In this document: positions 17,882 through 27,266 of the stretch, piece by piece
Numbering within the stretch: position 1 is the first letter of the stretch
Layout of the letters: the number at the start of each line of letters is the position of its first letter
Assembly: GCA_019637435.1 (NCBI GenBank)
Contig: JAHBVO010000005.1
Span: 620,001 to 684,000 of the forward strand
DNA: 64,000 bases
Origin: Candidatus Obscuribacterales bacterium
GTDB lineage: Bacteria; Cyanobacteriota; Vampirovibrionia; Obscuribacterales; Obscuribacteraceae
Direction of reading: 5' to 3'
Notes under the pieces: generated by a model
What the model was told of the DNA's origin: nothing
Database searches by the model: none
The model's input: the letters and a program-made list of their open reading frames with translations, nothing else
Translations under genes and position numbers: made by a program

Positions 17882-19728
17882 CACTCACGACTGAGAAACC
17901 AGCACCTATCGTAGATGCCGAGGCGGAAATCAAAATTGAAAGCAAAGGCGGTAACAAGGTTTTGAACAAACTGCTTTCAGCAAAACATGCGGAACTCTAC
18001 GTTCGCTTACTCGGATATCTGAAGCCGTATACCACAGTGTTCGTAATCGGTCTAATCGCCGCGGTACCATCCGGCGCGATGGATGGCATCATCGCCTTCC
18101 TCGCTGGTCAAGGCTTGCAGAAAATTATCGTCGACGGTCATAAGGAACTGGTTTACCTCATTCCAATCGGCATCCTCATCGTTGCGCTTGCGCAGGGCGT
18201 GTTCCGCTTTCTCGAATCATATTGCATTCGCTACGTGGGCGCCGCCGCCATCCGCGATTTGCGAAATGACATATTCCAGCATCTTGAACAACAACCGCTG
18301 CTCTACTTCATGCGCCAATCATCCGGTGTGCTGATCGGCAGAATGTTCAACGACGTAAGCATCGTCGAAAACGCAATTGCGCAGACTTTCCAAACAATGA
18401 TAAGCAGAGTCATCACTCTGGTGTCACTATCGGCGGTACTACTATTCCAGAGCTTCTGGCTCAGCGTAATCGCCCTGTCAATTTTGTCGCTCATCGTCGT
18501 GCCGGTATCTGTGCTCGGCAAGAAGATCCGCAAATCGTCGAGAAACAGCCAGCAGAACGTCGGCGATTTGGTATCGGTGCTGTCCGAATCAATTCAAGGT
18601 GCGAAGATTGTTCAATCATTCAACTTGCAGCGGTTTCAAACCGATAGATTCAATTCTACGAATGAAAACTTCCTCGATAACCAGGTGAGAGCCATCAGAG
18701 CAGAAGCGATGATGTCGCCGATTTTGGCGATGATCGGCGCTATAGGCATCGCGGTCGTCGTCTGGGTGGCAGGCTATCAGGTCTTGCACAATCACATGAC
18801 GCTCGGAGCACTCACCTCGTTCATAATCGCATTGCTCCTTCTTTACTCACCGATTAAAAACATCGGTAGGATCAACGGAACGCTGCAACCGGCACTGGCA
18901 GCGGCAGAAAGAGTCTTCGAAGTTCTCGACCAGGAGTCAGACTTACAAGAATCACCGATCGCAGTAGAACTGCCGGCAGGTCCTCACAAAATCGAATTTA
19001 AGAACGTTTTCTATCAGTATCCGAACAACTCCAATATGGTGCTAAACAACATCAATTGCACCATAGAACCTGGAAAGATGGTTGCTTTAGTTGGATTGTC
19101 AGGTTCCGGAAAATCCACGATTGCAAATCTGGTTCCAAGATACTTTGACCCTATATCCGGTGCCGTCTGCATCGACGGTCGGCCGGTGTCCGACTACACG
19201 TTCCATAGTTTGAGACACGAAATCGCGGTTGTCACTCAAGACAACTTCCTCTTCAACACAACCATCGGGGAGAACATTAGACTCGGCAAGCTTGATGCCA
19301 CGGCCGAAGACGTCGTACAAGCAGCCAAAGCCGCTTATTGCCACGACTTTATCTCTGAACTCCCGCAAGGTTACAACACCGAGATCGGCGAGCGCGGAGT
19401 GCGACTGTCAGGCGGTCAGCAACAACGCGTGGCCATCGCCCGAGCGATTTTGAAAAACGCACCAATCCTGATTTTGGACGAAGCGACCAGTGCGCTGGAC
19501 AATGAATCGGAAGCGATAGTTCAGGAAGCACTCAACAATCTGATGAAGGGACGCACCGTAATTGTCATCGCGCACAGACTCTCCACTGTTCGCCACGCGG
19601 ATGAGATTCTCGTACTCGATAAGGGCGAAATCATTGAGCACGGCAGCCATGAAGAACTCGTGAAACGTGATCAAACATACGCTCGTCTGTTGCAGGCGCA
19701 GTTTGAACGCCCCGGCGTGTCCGGCTAA
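17878..19728 (+). CDS. MsbA-like ABC transporter (permease-ATPase)
   Basis: The 616-residue half-transporter has six membrane helices in residues about 45-335 and a C-terminal ATPase. Walker A is GLSGSGKST near 405, the signature LSGGQQQRVAIARAIL near 511, and Walker B ILILDEATSALD near 531. It would act as a homodimer in the inner membrane. The start is TTG, overlapping the lpxB stop by four bases with GAGG upstream. That coupling makes an MsbA-type lipid A flippase the best guess, although the same fold exports many lipids and peptides. Bases 19729-19987 downstream hold no gene I can support; a TTTACA at 19905 has no convincing -10 partner. Confidence 0.9.
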   Translation: MTLTTEKPAPIVDAEAEIKIESKGGNKVLNKLLSAKHAELYVRLLGYLKPYTTVFVIGLIAAVPSGAMDGIIAFLAGQGLQKIIVDGHKELVYLIPIGILIVALAQGVFRFLESYCIRYVGAAAIRDLRNDIFQHLEQQPLLYFMRQSSGVLIGRMFNDVSIVENAIAQTFQTMISRVITLVSLSAVLLFQSFWLSVIALSILSLIVVPVSVLGKKIRKSSRNSQQNVGDLVSVLSESIQGAKIVQSFNLQRFQTDRFNSTNENFLDNQVRAIRAEAMMSPILAMIGAIGIAVVVWVAGYQVLHNHMTLGALTSFIIALLLLYSPIKNIGRINGTLQPALAAAERVFEVLDQESDLQESPIAVELPAGPHKIEFKNVFYQYPNNSNMVLNNINCTIEPGKMVALVGLSGSGKSTIANLVPRYFDPISGAVCIDGRPVSDYTFHSLRHEIAVVTQDNFLFNTTIGENIRLGKLDATAEDVVQAAKAAYCHDFISELPQGYNTEIGERGVRLSGGQQQRVAIARAILKNAPILILDEATSALDNESEAIVQEALNNLMKGRTVIVIAHRLSTVRHADEILVLDKGEIIEHGSHEELVKRDQTYARLLQAQFERPGVSG

Positions 19729-19987
19729 TTGCCGGTAGAAACGCCGATTTGCTCGAAAATCATCGTTCTGATGAGGTTTCGCAATCACGTATCGAGAGAC
19801 GAACCGTTGGCGCAGGAGAAAACGGTGTGCGGCAGAATTTCGCTTTCGTCATCCAATCGGATGTGATTAATACGAAATATAAGAAATCTATCATTCGCAA
19901 ACTCTTTACATCATCTCCCCAGTGACGACAATAAACAACAGAGGTATTAACAGAGTCCTCACGCCGTAAGCCTTGAAGGTGCACAGA

Positions 19988-21205
19988 ATGTCCAAACGTA
20001 GGAAGACGACCCAATCCAACGCAATTCCGGGTCAACCGAAAAAGACTAGACTTTCAAAAGCGCTGGGGGCGGCCGGCTTGACCAGACCAAACTCCGAGAC
20101 GCCTGCGCCAACATACTTTGACTTTGCACCGGATGCGGAGCAGCCGATAGTGATGACTCCGGCACAAGCAGCGAAGACGGTTGAAATCGAATCGGTCCCG
20201 ACACAACCACCTGAATTGGCTAAGACAGTTGAGATCGAGAGACCTGCGCCTCAAGAAATTTCACCTCAAAGCGAGGAGTTGCCGGCAAGCTCCGGATTAC
20301 AGCCCATGACGGCGCCGGAACCGTGGCTTCGCATGTTCAATCATCATAGTTCGCCATCTTTCCCGCCGCTTCCCGGGGCTCAGTTGCCGAACTTTCAGCA
20401 GGCTGCGCCATCTTCGCGTCAATCGCCCGGGTTTCAAGCGCCGGTGTTTCAAGCGCCCGGTTTTCAACCATCACATACACCAGCATCAGCACGTTTTTCA
20501 GCGCCCTTGAGCGATGGGCACCTGCCTGAAGAGCATCTCCCGGAAGCGCCACCGCCCGCGGTGATGGATACATTGACACTCGTGGATTTCAAACCAGGTC
20601 CGGTTGATGTAAAGGAAACAGCTGCGACGCCTGAAACTGCAGAAGAACCGGCTCCTCTCCCTCGACGCAAAACACGAATGACCCTCGTTCAAGAATTTGA
20701 CATCACCAAATTGATAGCTGAAACAGAAACACAATCTCAAAAGGTAATTCCAATTGAAACCGTCGATGATTTCAACGCGGCCATGCATTATTTCACCGGA
20801 CAGGCAGAAGGTCGTACCTATACGGCGGAGTTAAGATTCCGCGCATCGTTTACACCTATACAGGACATGAAGGTGACGAGCGAACCGGAGGCGGCAAGCG
20901 TCACGGACGACAACGACTGGATTGTCGCGGACAACGTATTCTCGCCGGCAGCGAGTGAAGCACCACGGGTGGCACCACCGCCAAACTCTGGATTCAATAT
21001 GCTGGATCTGATTGATGAAAGTTATCGTACAATTCCAGCAAATCCGACTTTCTCTCAATCGCGTCAGGGACAGGTCGGGCTATCCGTCGACTGGTCGCAG
21101 CCGATCGCCAAGCTACCTGCGGTGCAAGAGGGGCTAATGGGCGGAATGTCCGGCAACACCAAAGGCAATGGCGCGCAATATAAGAACCACTGGTCTAAGA
21201 GATAA
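19988..21205 (+). CDS. Proline-rich protein of unknown function
   Basis: I do not recognise a family in this 405-residue protein. It starts with a basic segment (MSKRRKTTQ), followed by a Pro/Ala/Gln-rich half with a duplicated AKTVEIE motif and tandem FQAPGFQ-like units. A more ordered stretch follows at about residues 225-290 (RMTLVQEFDITKLIAETE to TYTAELRFRA), then a disordered tail. No signal peptide or membrane helix is visible. The ATG at 19988 is preceded by GAAGGTG. The gene ends 13 bases before a secreted GH130-like enzyme, so the two are probably co-transcribed. Composition is the only clue; it could be an intrinsically disordered scaffold. Confidence 0.65.
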   Translation: MSKRRKTTQSNAIPGQPKKTRLSKALGAAGLTRPNSETPAPTYFDFAPDAEQPIVMTPAQAAKTVEIESVPTQPPELAKTVEIERPAPQEISPQSEELPASSGLQPMTAPEPWLRMFNHHSSPSFPPLPGAQLPNFQQAAPSSRQSPGFQAPVFQAPGFQPSHTPASARFSAPLSDGHLPEEHLPEAPPPAVMDTLTLVDFKPGPVDVKETAATPETAEEPAPLPRRKTRMTLVQEFDITKLIAETETQSQKVIPIETVDDFNAAMHYFTGQAEGRTYTAELRFRASFTPIQDMKVTSEPEAASVTDDNDWIVADNVFSPAASEAPRVAPPPNSGFNMLDLIDESYRTIPANPTFSQSRQGQVGLSVDWSQPIAKLPAVQEGLMGGMSGNTKGNGAQYKNHWSKR

Positions 21206-21218
21206 CTGGAATCGCCCT

Positions 21219-22322
21219 ATGTCTGGATTTTTAACGTCTGTGTTGTTGCGCGGCGCATGTTCGCTGCTTCTTGCAGTAAGCGTGTCTGTTTCAAACACAC
21301 TCTATGATCCGGCAGAGGCACGTGGCAACGCTGCAAAGAGTGGTGAAACGAACAGCAAGGCGAAAGATCCGCGCCCGGCTTTTCTGATGTTTCAACAGTT
21401 CAAACGTGAATCGGATGGACCAATTTTATCTCCGCGAGCAGGCAAATTCGACAGTGTCGGAGCCTTCAATCCGACTGTGGTGAAGAAGAAAAACGGACAC
21501 TTCGTGATGCTTTATCGCGGTCAAGACGACAAAGGCGTTTCTCGAATCGGCTATGCGGAAAGCGAAGACGGAGTTCATTTCAAACCTCATGAGCAACCGG
21601 TTTTAGAGCCCACCCGAGACGATGAGAAGAATGGCATTGAAGATCCTCGCCTGACTCCAAGCCTGAGCGAAAAAGGCGCATGGGATCTGACTGCCACCAT
21701 ATACAATACTGACGCGCAGCTGGCATTGTTTCGTTCCAAAGACTTAAAGAACTGGAAACGTATCACGGTCATGATGCCGGCAAAACGTGGTAATTGGAAT
21801 GTCAATTGGACAAAGTCGGGAGCGATTGTTCCGATTAAGGTAAAAGGCAAATTCTGGATGTACTACATGGGCGATGCAAAAAACGCGACCGATCAAACAG
21901 GCGTAGCCTGGTCGAAAGACGGCATCAACTGGCAGGATGCAACTGACGCTCCGGTTCTGCGCCGCCGCGCTGGTAAGTTTGATTCAAAGGTAGTAGAGCC
22001 CGGACCTGCACCGATTGTCACCGCTGATGGTATCTTGCTTCTGTACAACGGCGGAGACGATGATCTCACGTACCGCACAGGCTGGGCGCTTTTCGATAAG
22101 AAAAATCCGGCGCGGCTGCTTGCAAGGTCAGACGCTCCTATATTCGAACCTCAAATGGATTGGGAGAAGAAAACCACATCGTCGACGGTTCATCAAGCAC
22201 CGAATGTGGTGTTTGTCGAAGGTTTGGTCAAAGATGGCAAGCGGTATCTTGTCTATTACGGAGCAGCTGACTGCCGTGTCGGTGTCGCCTCCTGCGTGCT
22301 AGAATCTGTCCCCGGAAATTAG
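21219..22322 (+). CDS. Secreted GH130-like glycosidase/phosphorylase
   Basis: The 367-residue protein begins with a signal peptide (hydrophobic LLLAVSVSVS, possible cleavage near residue 35). A five-bladed beta-propeller pattern follows: FNPTVVKKKNGHFVMLYRG, IGYAESEDG, then GIEDPRLTP, the acid-containing motif characteristic of GH130 mannoside phosphorylases. Near the end YYGAADCRVGVAS matches the family's closing blade. GH130 enzymes split or phosphorolyse beta-mannosides. Export is unusual for a phosphorylase, which needs phosphate and keeps energy inside the cell, so a hydrolytic role is plausible. I set the start at the ATG at 21219 so that the signal peptide is N-terminal; the Shine-Dalgarno match is weak. 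Confidence 0.82.
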   Translation: MSGFLTSVLLRGACSLLLAVSVSVSNTLYDPAEARGNAAKSGETNSKAKDPRPAFLMFQQFKRESDGPILSPRAGKFDSVGAFNPTVVKKKNGHFVMLYRGQDDKGVSRIGYAESEDGVHFKPHEQPVLEPTRDDEKNGIEDPRLTPSLSEKGAWDLTATIYNTDAQLALFRSKDLKNWKRITVMMPAKRGNWNVNWTKSGAIVPIKVKGKFWMYYMGDAKNATDQTGVAWSKDGINWQDATDAPVLRRRAGKFDSKVVEPGPAPIVTADGILLLYNGGDDDLTYRTGWALFDKKNPARLLARSDAPIFEPQMDWEKKTTSSTVHQAPNVVFVEGLVKDGKRYLVYYGAADCRVGVASCVLESVPGN

Positions 22323-22365
22323 CTTTCACGTCACTTGGAAAGTGGCTTCGAAGGAGAGTCTGACC

Positions 22366-22908
22366 ATGCCGCATACGATTGAATCCGCAAAAACAGGTCG
22401 CGCGAGCTGCAGAACCTGCAAGACTACGATTGACAAGGGAACGCTGCGTTTCGGGGAAGAAGTTCCCAACGCCTTCTCTCCGGGAGAAATGACATTTCAA
22501 TGGCACCATCTACCCTGCGCAGCGGAGAAGAAGCCATCAGCACTCAAACAAGCCCTTGAATCGACAGATGTGGAAGTAGCAGACAAGGAAGAGTTGTTAA
22601 AAACAATTGCCATCTCCGGCAAGAAAGAAAAACCATCCACATTCCCCTATGCCGAGCATGCGCCGACCGGCCGAGCCTCTTGTATGGCTTGCAGCGAAAA
22701 GATCGAGAAGGGCGACTTACGAGTCGCAGTTGAGAAAGAAGTTGAAGCCGGCGGTTTCGCACAACGCGGCGCCGGATATTTGCATCCGGCATGTGCTCCG
22801 GAGCATACTGAAGAAGACGCAGTCGACCTCTTCGAAAAAATCAAAGCAAATACTCTGAATCTCGAAGAGGATGAGCTCGCTGCTCTTGAAGAAGAGATGT
22901 GTGGCTAA
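22366..22908 (+). CDS. Protein with two PARP-type zinc fingers
   Basis: The 180-residue protein contains two zf-PARP-like units. The first (about residues 1-55) reads KTGRASCRTCKTTIDKGTLR and closes with WHHLPC. The second (about 95-150) reads PTGRASCMACSEKIEKGDLR and closes with YLHPAC. Each supplies Cys-x2-Cys plus His-x2-Cys ligands. In eukaryotes these fingers bind DNA breaks in PARP1 and DNA ligase III; no PARP catalytic or ligase domain is present here. The acidic tail (EEDELAALEEE) follows. The ATG at 22366 has AAGGAGAG upstream. The stop overlaps the GTG of the next gene by eight bases. A DNA-end-binding role is inference from the family. Confidence 0.83.
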   Translation: MPHTIESAKTGRASCRTCKTTIDKGTLRFGEEVPNAFSPGEMTFQWHHLPCAAEKKPSALKQALESTDVEVADKEELLKTIAISGKKEKPSTFPYAEHAPTGRASCMACSEKIEKGDLRVAVEKEVEAGGFAQRGAGYLHPACAPEHTEEDAVDLFEKIKANTLNLEEDELAALEEEMCG

Positions 22909-23398
22909 AGTGGAGACTTTAAAACTTCCAGCACATGAATTTCTGGATCAACACAACATCCCGTACGAGATCATGACCTTTCCTGACACGACGGAGAAGG
23001 GCGCAGCAGCTGTCGCTTCTGCTCTTGGATTTCGAGAACGCCAGATGGTGAAGACGCTCATTTTTCAAACCGACAAAGGCGAGAAAGCCTTGATAATGGT
23101 GGGAGCGGACCAGAACGCGATCTCGGGGAAACTAAAGAAAGCGCTGGGCTCGAGAAACATTTCGATGGCGCCACCAGATGTGGTGAAAGAGACGACCGGG
23201 TATGTGGTCGGTTCGATTCCTCCATTTCACTGGCAACCAGAAGGTTTTCGAAATTTCCTGGACGAATCGCTGATGCTCGAAGAGAAGCTCGGTGTCGGAG
23301 CGGGCGTTTGGGGTAACGAGATCATAATTACACCGGCAAACTTGGTCGCGGCAACCAATGCCACCGTTCTAAATCTCTGCACTCCCGACTCGCAGTGA
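22901..23398 (+). CDS. YbaK/EbsC-type aminoacyl-tRNA deacylase
   Basis: The 165-residue protein fits the YbaK/ProX trans-editing family. An N-terminal FLDQHNIPYEI is followed by KTLIFQTDKGEKALIMV, DQNAISGKLKKAL, ETTGYVVGSIPPF and the final WGNEIIITPANLVAATNA. Such proteins hydrolyse mischarged tRNAs, most often Cys-tRNA(Pro) or Ala-tRNA(Pro). I chose the GTG at 22901, which overlaps the zf-PARP gene end by eight bases and has GAAGAGA upstream; a second GTG at 22910 is possible. The gene ends four bases from the convergent diguanylate cyclase. The exact tRNA substrate is not evident. Confidence 0.87.
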   Translation: MAKVETLKLPAHEFLDQHNIPYEIMTFPDTTEKGAAAVASALGFRERQMVKTLIFQTDKGEKALIMVGADQNAISGKLKKALGSRNISMAPPDVVKETTGYVVGSIPPFHWQPEGFRNFLDESLMLEEKLGVGAGVWGNEIIITPANLVAATNATVLNLCTPDSQ

Positions 23399-23402
23399 AA
23401 CC

Positions 23403-25079
23403 TCAGGCTCCATGCCCGCCATAAAGCTGCTTCAGCCGAGAGAAACAATTAGTTAGCCAGTTTCCAGCACTGCCACTATCGGTAGAGCCACGTTCACTTC
23501 GAGTCGGAGGTTGAACAGCGGAAATAGAAACAGTGTTTTTACCGCGACGCTTACTGGACTTCAAGCCGGACTTCGTAAGCTCGAGAACCTGCTCTAGAGT
23601 TTCGACCTCGTAAGGCAGAGTTGCAACACCCAAACTGGTTGTCGCTTTGATAAGTTGTCCATTCTTCTGAATCAAAGAATCTGCAACTGAAGACCGAATG
23701 CGCTCGGCAATTTGAGCGCCTTGTTCGAGAGAAGTGGTCGGAAGGAACACGATGAACTCATCGCCACCGACGCGGCCAACCCAGTCAGATGCACGCACAG
23801 CGTCCTGCAGAATGTTCGAGACGGTCTTCAATACCAGGTCTCCGGCAGCGTGACCATGCGTGTCGTTTATTCCTTTAAAGTTATCGAGATCGATAACAAT
23901 TCCAACGACCTCATCGCCATTGCGTCGCGCCAGCGAAAGTTCACGAATTAAAACGCTTTCCAGACCGCGCCTGTTAAGCAAGCCCGTCAATGGATCAGTT
24001 TTCACCAACTGCTCCAGTCGCGTGCTTGACTCCTCAAGCTTGGAGACCATTGCCTTCAGACGCTGCTCTGTGGTTTTCTGCGTCGTGAGATCAGTAAATA
24101 TATGGATATAGTACTGGACCGAGGCATCCTCGAACTCGCTAGTCGCGACTGAAACCGGAACTTTCGCGCCGTTTGCGCCGTGAATGTAGCATTCGATTTC
24201 AGTACCGGCCTCTATGCTCTGCCCGCCCAGAGTCGGGATCGCGCTGCGAATGTTTCGACCTAAAAAAGTCGACTTATTGCAGCCGAACATATTTTCTGCC
24301 GCTCGGTTCGTGAACTCGATAGTACCATCTGCGGTGGTAATGAAAATCGGTCGGGGAGCATTCTCCATAAAATGATTGACCAGCATCGCTGATGCTCCAG
24401 TCACGGAAGATGATTTGCCACCATTCATTTCCCATTCCGCCATTCTTGTATGCAGTCGCGCATGCGTCGACCGCGGATTCGGAGACGATTGACCAAAACC
24501 AAGCTCTTTCTTGATCTCGAGCCATGCGGGGTTTTGTCCCAGTAGGCTTCTCGCTCCGTTATCTGAATGATGTGATTCGGGGCCATTTTGTTGCGACCCG
24601 GCGACGATTAAATGTCGAAGTTTGTTAGGAACAAGCAAAACGTCGCCGGACATAGCCAGTTTCAACTCGGAGACAATTCGTGGTATCGCGTCTGTCGATG
24701 CGTGTTTACAAAGAAAAGCGCTGCAACCTTTCGCAAGAGCTTCCTTGCCGTCTTCAGAGTCGTCCGAATTCGTCAACATAATTATAGGACCGGTAAATCC
24801 GACCTGGTTGCGCAACTTATCTAAGATGATCAACCCGATGCGCTCGTCCACATCGTGCTTCTGATTGGCTTCGTACGGCAGCATGACGTCCAGGATGATG
24901 GCGTTTATGGACTTCATATTGTCGCCGTCTGAACACCAGCGCTTCGCTTCCAGGTACGACCCACACCGTTTGACGATGTTGATGTCGCCTTCTTCCGTCA
25001 AGAAATCGCACAAACTGTCGCGGAAAAATTCGTCGTCATCAATGATTAACACGTTGGTGGCTGGTGCCTTGCGCTTCAT
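23403..25079 (-). CDS. Response regulator with PAS and GGDEF domains (diguanylate cyclase)
   Basis: The 558-residue protein has a receiver (about 8-135) with DDDE, phospho-acceptor Asp in ILDVMLP near 62 and the conserved Lys in FLCKHAS. A PAS domain follows (about 238-350), then GGDEF with an intact RVGGDEF motif near 438-442. An RxxD inhibitory site (RASD) lies five residues before GGDEF, so the enzyme should make cyclic di-GMP and be product-inhibited. The ATG at 25079 has AAGG eight bases upstream; in-frame ATGs at 25142 and 25307 would add unconserved sequence. Bases 25080-25404 contain that extension and a possible minus-strand promoter (TTGGAC, 16 bases, TATTCG), but no separate gene. 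Confidence 0.92.
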   Translation of the reverse strand: MKRKAPATNVLIIDDDEFFRDSLCDFLTEEGDINIVKRCGSYLEAKRWCSDGDNMKSINAIILDVMLPYEANQKHDVDERIGLIILDKLRNQVGFTGPIIMLTNSDDSEDGKEALAKGCSAFLCKHASTDAIPRIVSELKLAMSGDVLLVPNKLRHLIVAGSQQNGPESHHSDNGARSLLGQNPAWLEIKKELGFGQSSPNPRSTHARLHTRMAEWEMNGGKSSSVTGASAMLVNHFMENAPRPIFITTADGTIEFTNRAAENMFGCNKSTFLGRNIRSAIPTLGGQSIEAGTEIECYIHGANGAKVPVSVATSEFEDASVQYYIHIFTDLTTQKTTEQRLKAMVSKLEESSTRLEQLVKTDPLTGLLNRRGLESVLIRELSLARRNGDEVVGIVIDLDNFKGINDTHGHAAGDLVLKTVSNILQDAVRASDWVGRVGGDEFIVFLPTTSLEQGAQIAERIRSSVADSLIQKNGQLIKATTSLGVATLPYEVETLEQVLELTKSGLKSSKRRGKNTVSISAVQPPTRSERGSTDSGSAGNWLTNCFSRLKQLYGGHGA

Positions 25080-25383
25080 CGGAATGACCTTATTGTTTCC
25101 ATTAGAAGTTCCAGCGCGCTCGCTGGAGTAGCCATACATCATTGTTAGTAAACCCGTCCGAATATGACCTAACAGAGCCGGTCCAAAGCTCAGATATCCA
25201 GGGTGCCCATAAAAATCTGTTAGCGTAGATGGAGACGCCTGATGTCGAGCCTGCACATTAAATTGCGCAGGCAAAAATCGGCGAGAAGGCGCGACCATCA
25301 GCTTCACGGAGCTTGCGTGCGCGGACGAATCCGCGGCGCATTCACCCTTGAGAGCGTTGAGTTGTAGCCTCGATCAGGCCAGG

Positions 25384-25422
25384 TTTAACAGGATGTACGC
25401 CCTTTTAAACGGGATGTACGCC
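25384..25422 (-). repeat. 21-bp tandem duplication spanning the carboxylase stop codon
   Basis: On the minus strand, GGCGTACATCCCGTTTAA (with the stop codon) is followed 21 bases later, in the same frame, by GGCGTACATCCTGTTAAA. The second copy would read through as GVHPVKPGL to a TGA at about 25347. One copy therefore has TAA where the other has AAA. Confidence 0.85.
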
Positions 25423-26970
25423 GTGCTTTTTATTGACCGGCGTCGTTTCTTTCGTCGCATAGGCATTGAAACGATCGATCAGCTCGTTTCGCAAATTATT
25501 CGGCGTGACCATTTGATCGACAACCATCTCCGCAGCGAGTTTGTAGATATCGACGTCTTCGCGATACTCGTTGCGCTTTTGCTCGACGAATTCGGCGCGT
25601 TCCTTGGGATCGCTTATCTCCATAATTTTGTTGAAGAAAACAGCATTGACTGCCGCTTCCGGTCCCATTACCGCAATCCACGCCGTCGGTAGAGCCAGAC
25701 AAACGTCAGGTTCGAACGCCGGTCCGCACATGGCATAGAGACCAGCTCCATAAGCCTTTCTAATGACGACCGAGATCTTGGGAACGCTCGCGGCCGACAT
25801 TGCGGAAATCATTTTCGCGCCGGCGCGGATGATACCATCGCGCTCGACCTTGGTTCCGATCATGAAACCAGGAACATCTGCGAGGAACAACAACGGAATA
25901 TTGAAGGCGTCGCAAAGGTACATGAAACGCGCGCCTTTGTCGGCGGAGTCGACGAACAAAACGCCACCCTTAGCCTTCGGTTGATTGGCTAATATGCCGA
26001 CCGCGCGACCGCCAATTCGTGCAAAACCCGTGATCAACTCGGGCGCCCAGAGTTTCTTCATCTCGAAGAACGAGTCCTTATCTATGATGCGGTCGATGAC
26101 TTGCATCATGTCGAAAGGAACATTTTCCTTCTCGGGAATTACTTGCTCCATTGTTTTCTCGAATTCTTTTGCATCGAGCGGCGGTTGTACTTCAACCGGA
26201 GCGTGGCAGTTTGAAGGCATAAAGCTCAAATATTTCTTGCAGAGTTCAATTGCTTCTTCTTCGCTTTGAACCAGCACGTCGCCAACGCCACTGACCGAGC
26301 AGTGCATGCGCGCGCCACCCATTTCTTCAAGAGAAACTTTCTCGCCAATGACCATTTCAGCCATGCGTGGCGAACCCAGATACATTGAAGCGCGACCTTC
26401 GTTCATAATGACGATATCGCAGAATGCAGGAATATAGGCGCCACCTGCAGCGGACGGGCCGAACAGGAGACAGATCTGCGGAATGTATCCGCTCAATTCG
26501 ACCTGATTGTAGAAAATCTTGCCGGCGCCTCTTCTGCCGGGAAACATCTCGACCTGGTCGGTGATGCGTGCTCCGGCCGAATCGACTAGATAAATCAACG
26601 GTACGCGGAGTTTCTTGGCGGTTTCCTGAATACGAATGATCTTTTCGACTGTTCTCCAGCCCCATGAGCCGGCTTTGATGGTTGAGTCGTTCGCCATGAA
26701 GCAAACGGTTTTTCCCTGAATTTTACCGACACCACATATGACACCATCGGCAGCCAATCCCTTATCGAGATTATTGGCGAATGCTCCATCTTCGACCTCA
26801 AAGCCAGGATCGAGCAACAAGCGAAGACGCTCTCTGGCGAAGAGCTTCTTCTCTTCCTTGAGCTTTTCGTGGTATTTAGGAGCGCCACCAGCCTTGATGC
26901 GCTGATGTTCTTTCTCGAGTTTTTCGCTCTTGCTCTCTGTAACCTTCTCGTCCTTCACTTTGACTTCCAT
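25405..26970 (-). CDS. Acyl-CoA carboxylase carboxyltransferase (beta) subunit
   Basis: The 521-residue protein matches biotin-dependent propionyl/acetyl-CoA carboxylase beta chains. The N-terminal crotonase-like half contains VDSAGARI and GPSAAGGAYIPAF; the C-terminal half contains DVPGFMIGTKVE and the RKAYGAGLYAMCG glycine motif. It transfers CO2 from biotin to acyl-CoA, probably feeding malonyl- or methylmalonyl-CoA pools. The biotin carboxylase/carrier subunit is not in this window. The start ATG follows a weak AGG. The stop lies inside a 21-base tandem duplication, so the C-terminus may recently have been shortened. Bases 26971-27266 upstream are the divergent promoter region toward the oxidase gene. 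Confidence 0.93.
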   Translation of the reverse strand: MEVKVKDEKVTESKSEKLEKEHQRIKAGGAPKYHEKLKEEKKLFARERLRLLLDPGFEVEDGAFANNLDKGLAADGVICGVGKIQGKTVCFMANDSTIKAGSWGWRTVEKIIRIQETAKKLRVPLIYLVDSAGARITDQVEMFPGRRGAGKIFYNQVELSGYIPQICLLFGPSAAGGAYIPAFCDIVIMNEGRASMYLGSPRMAEMVIGEKVSLEEMGGARMHCSVSGVGDVLVQSEEEAIELCKKYLSFMPSNCHAPVEVQPPLDAKEFEKTMEQVIPEKENVPFDMMQVIDRIIDKDSFFEMKKLWAPELITGFARIGGRAVGILANQPKAKGGVLFVDSADKGARFMYLCDAFNIPLLFLADVPGFMIGTKVERDGIIRAGAKMISAMSAASVPKISVVIRKAYGAGLYAMCGPAFEPDVCLALPTAWIAVMGPEAAVNAVFFNKIMEISDPKERAEFVEQKRNEYREDVDIYKLAAEMVVDQMVTPNNLRNELIDRFNAYATKETTPVNKKHGVHPV

Positions 26971-27266
26971 CCTGATTTACCTGTAGCAGTTGTTTGGGAC
27001 TGATCGGCTCGCCGACCTCTATTCTTGGCATCGTCTTCAAACCCCGGAGACAGTCTCAGATGTCAACATCCCAACACCTCAGGGGCGCGAAGTTGCGCTT
27101 TGACGGCGAATCGGCGATTGAGTTTCGTTACTCAGCCGAGCCATCCAGAAAGCATTCTACTAACAAGAAGGCGCAGACCTCGATTTCTACCAATTCATTT
27201 CAAAATGCCGAAGCCAGATTTAATCGATATAATGATGGCTTGTGGAATTTGCTTCGGGGAGCAGTC

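Noticed and set aside
26994..27266. N-terminal extension of the oxidase-PDZ-CAP gene.
   Set aside because: It would bury the twin-arginine signal 110 residues deep; the GTG at 27267 has a good ribosome-binding site.
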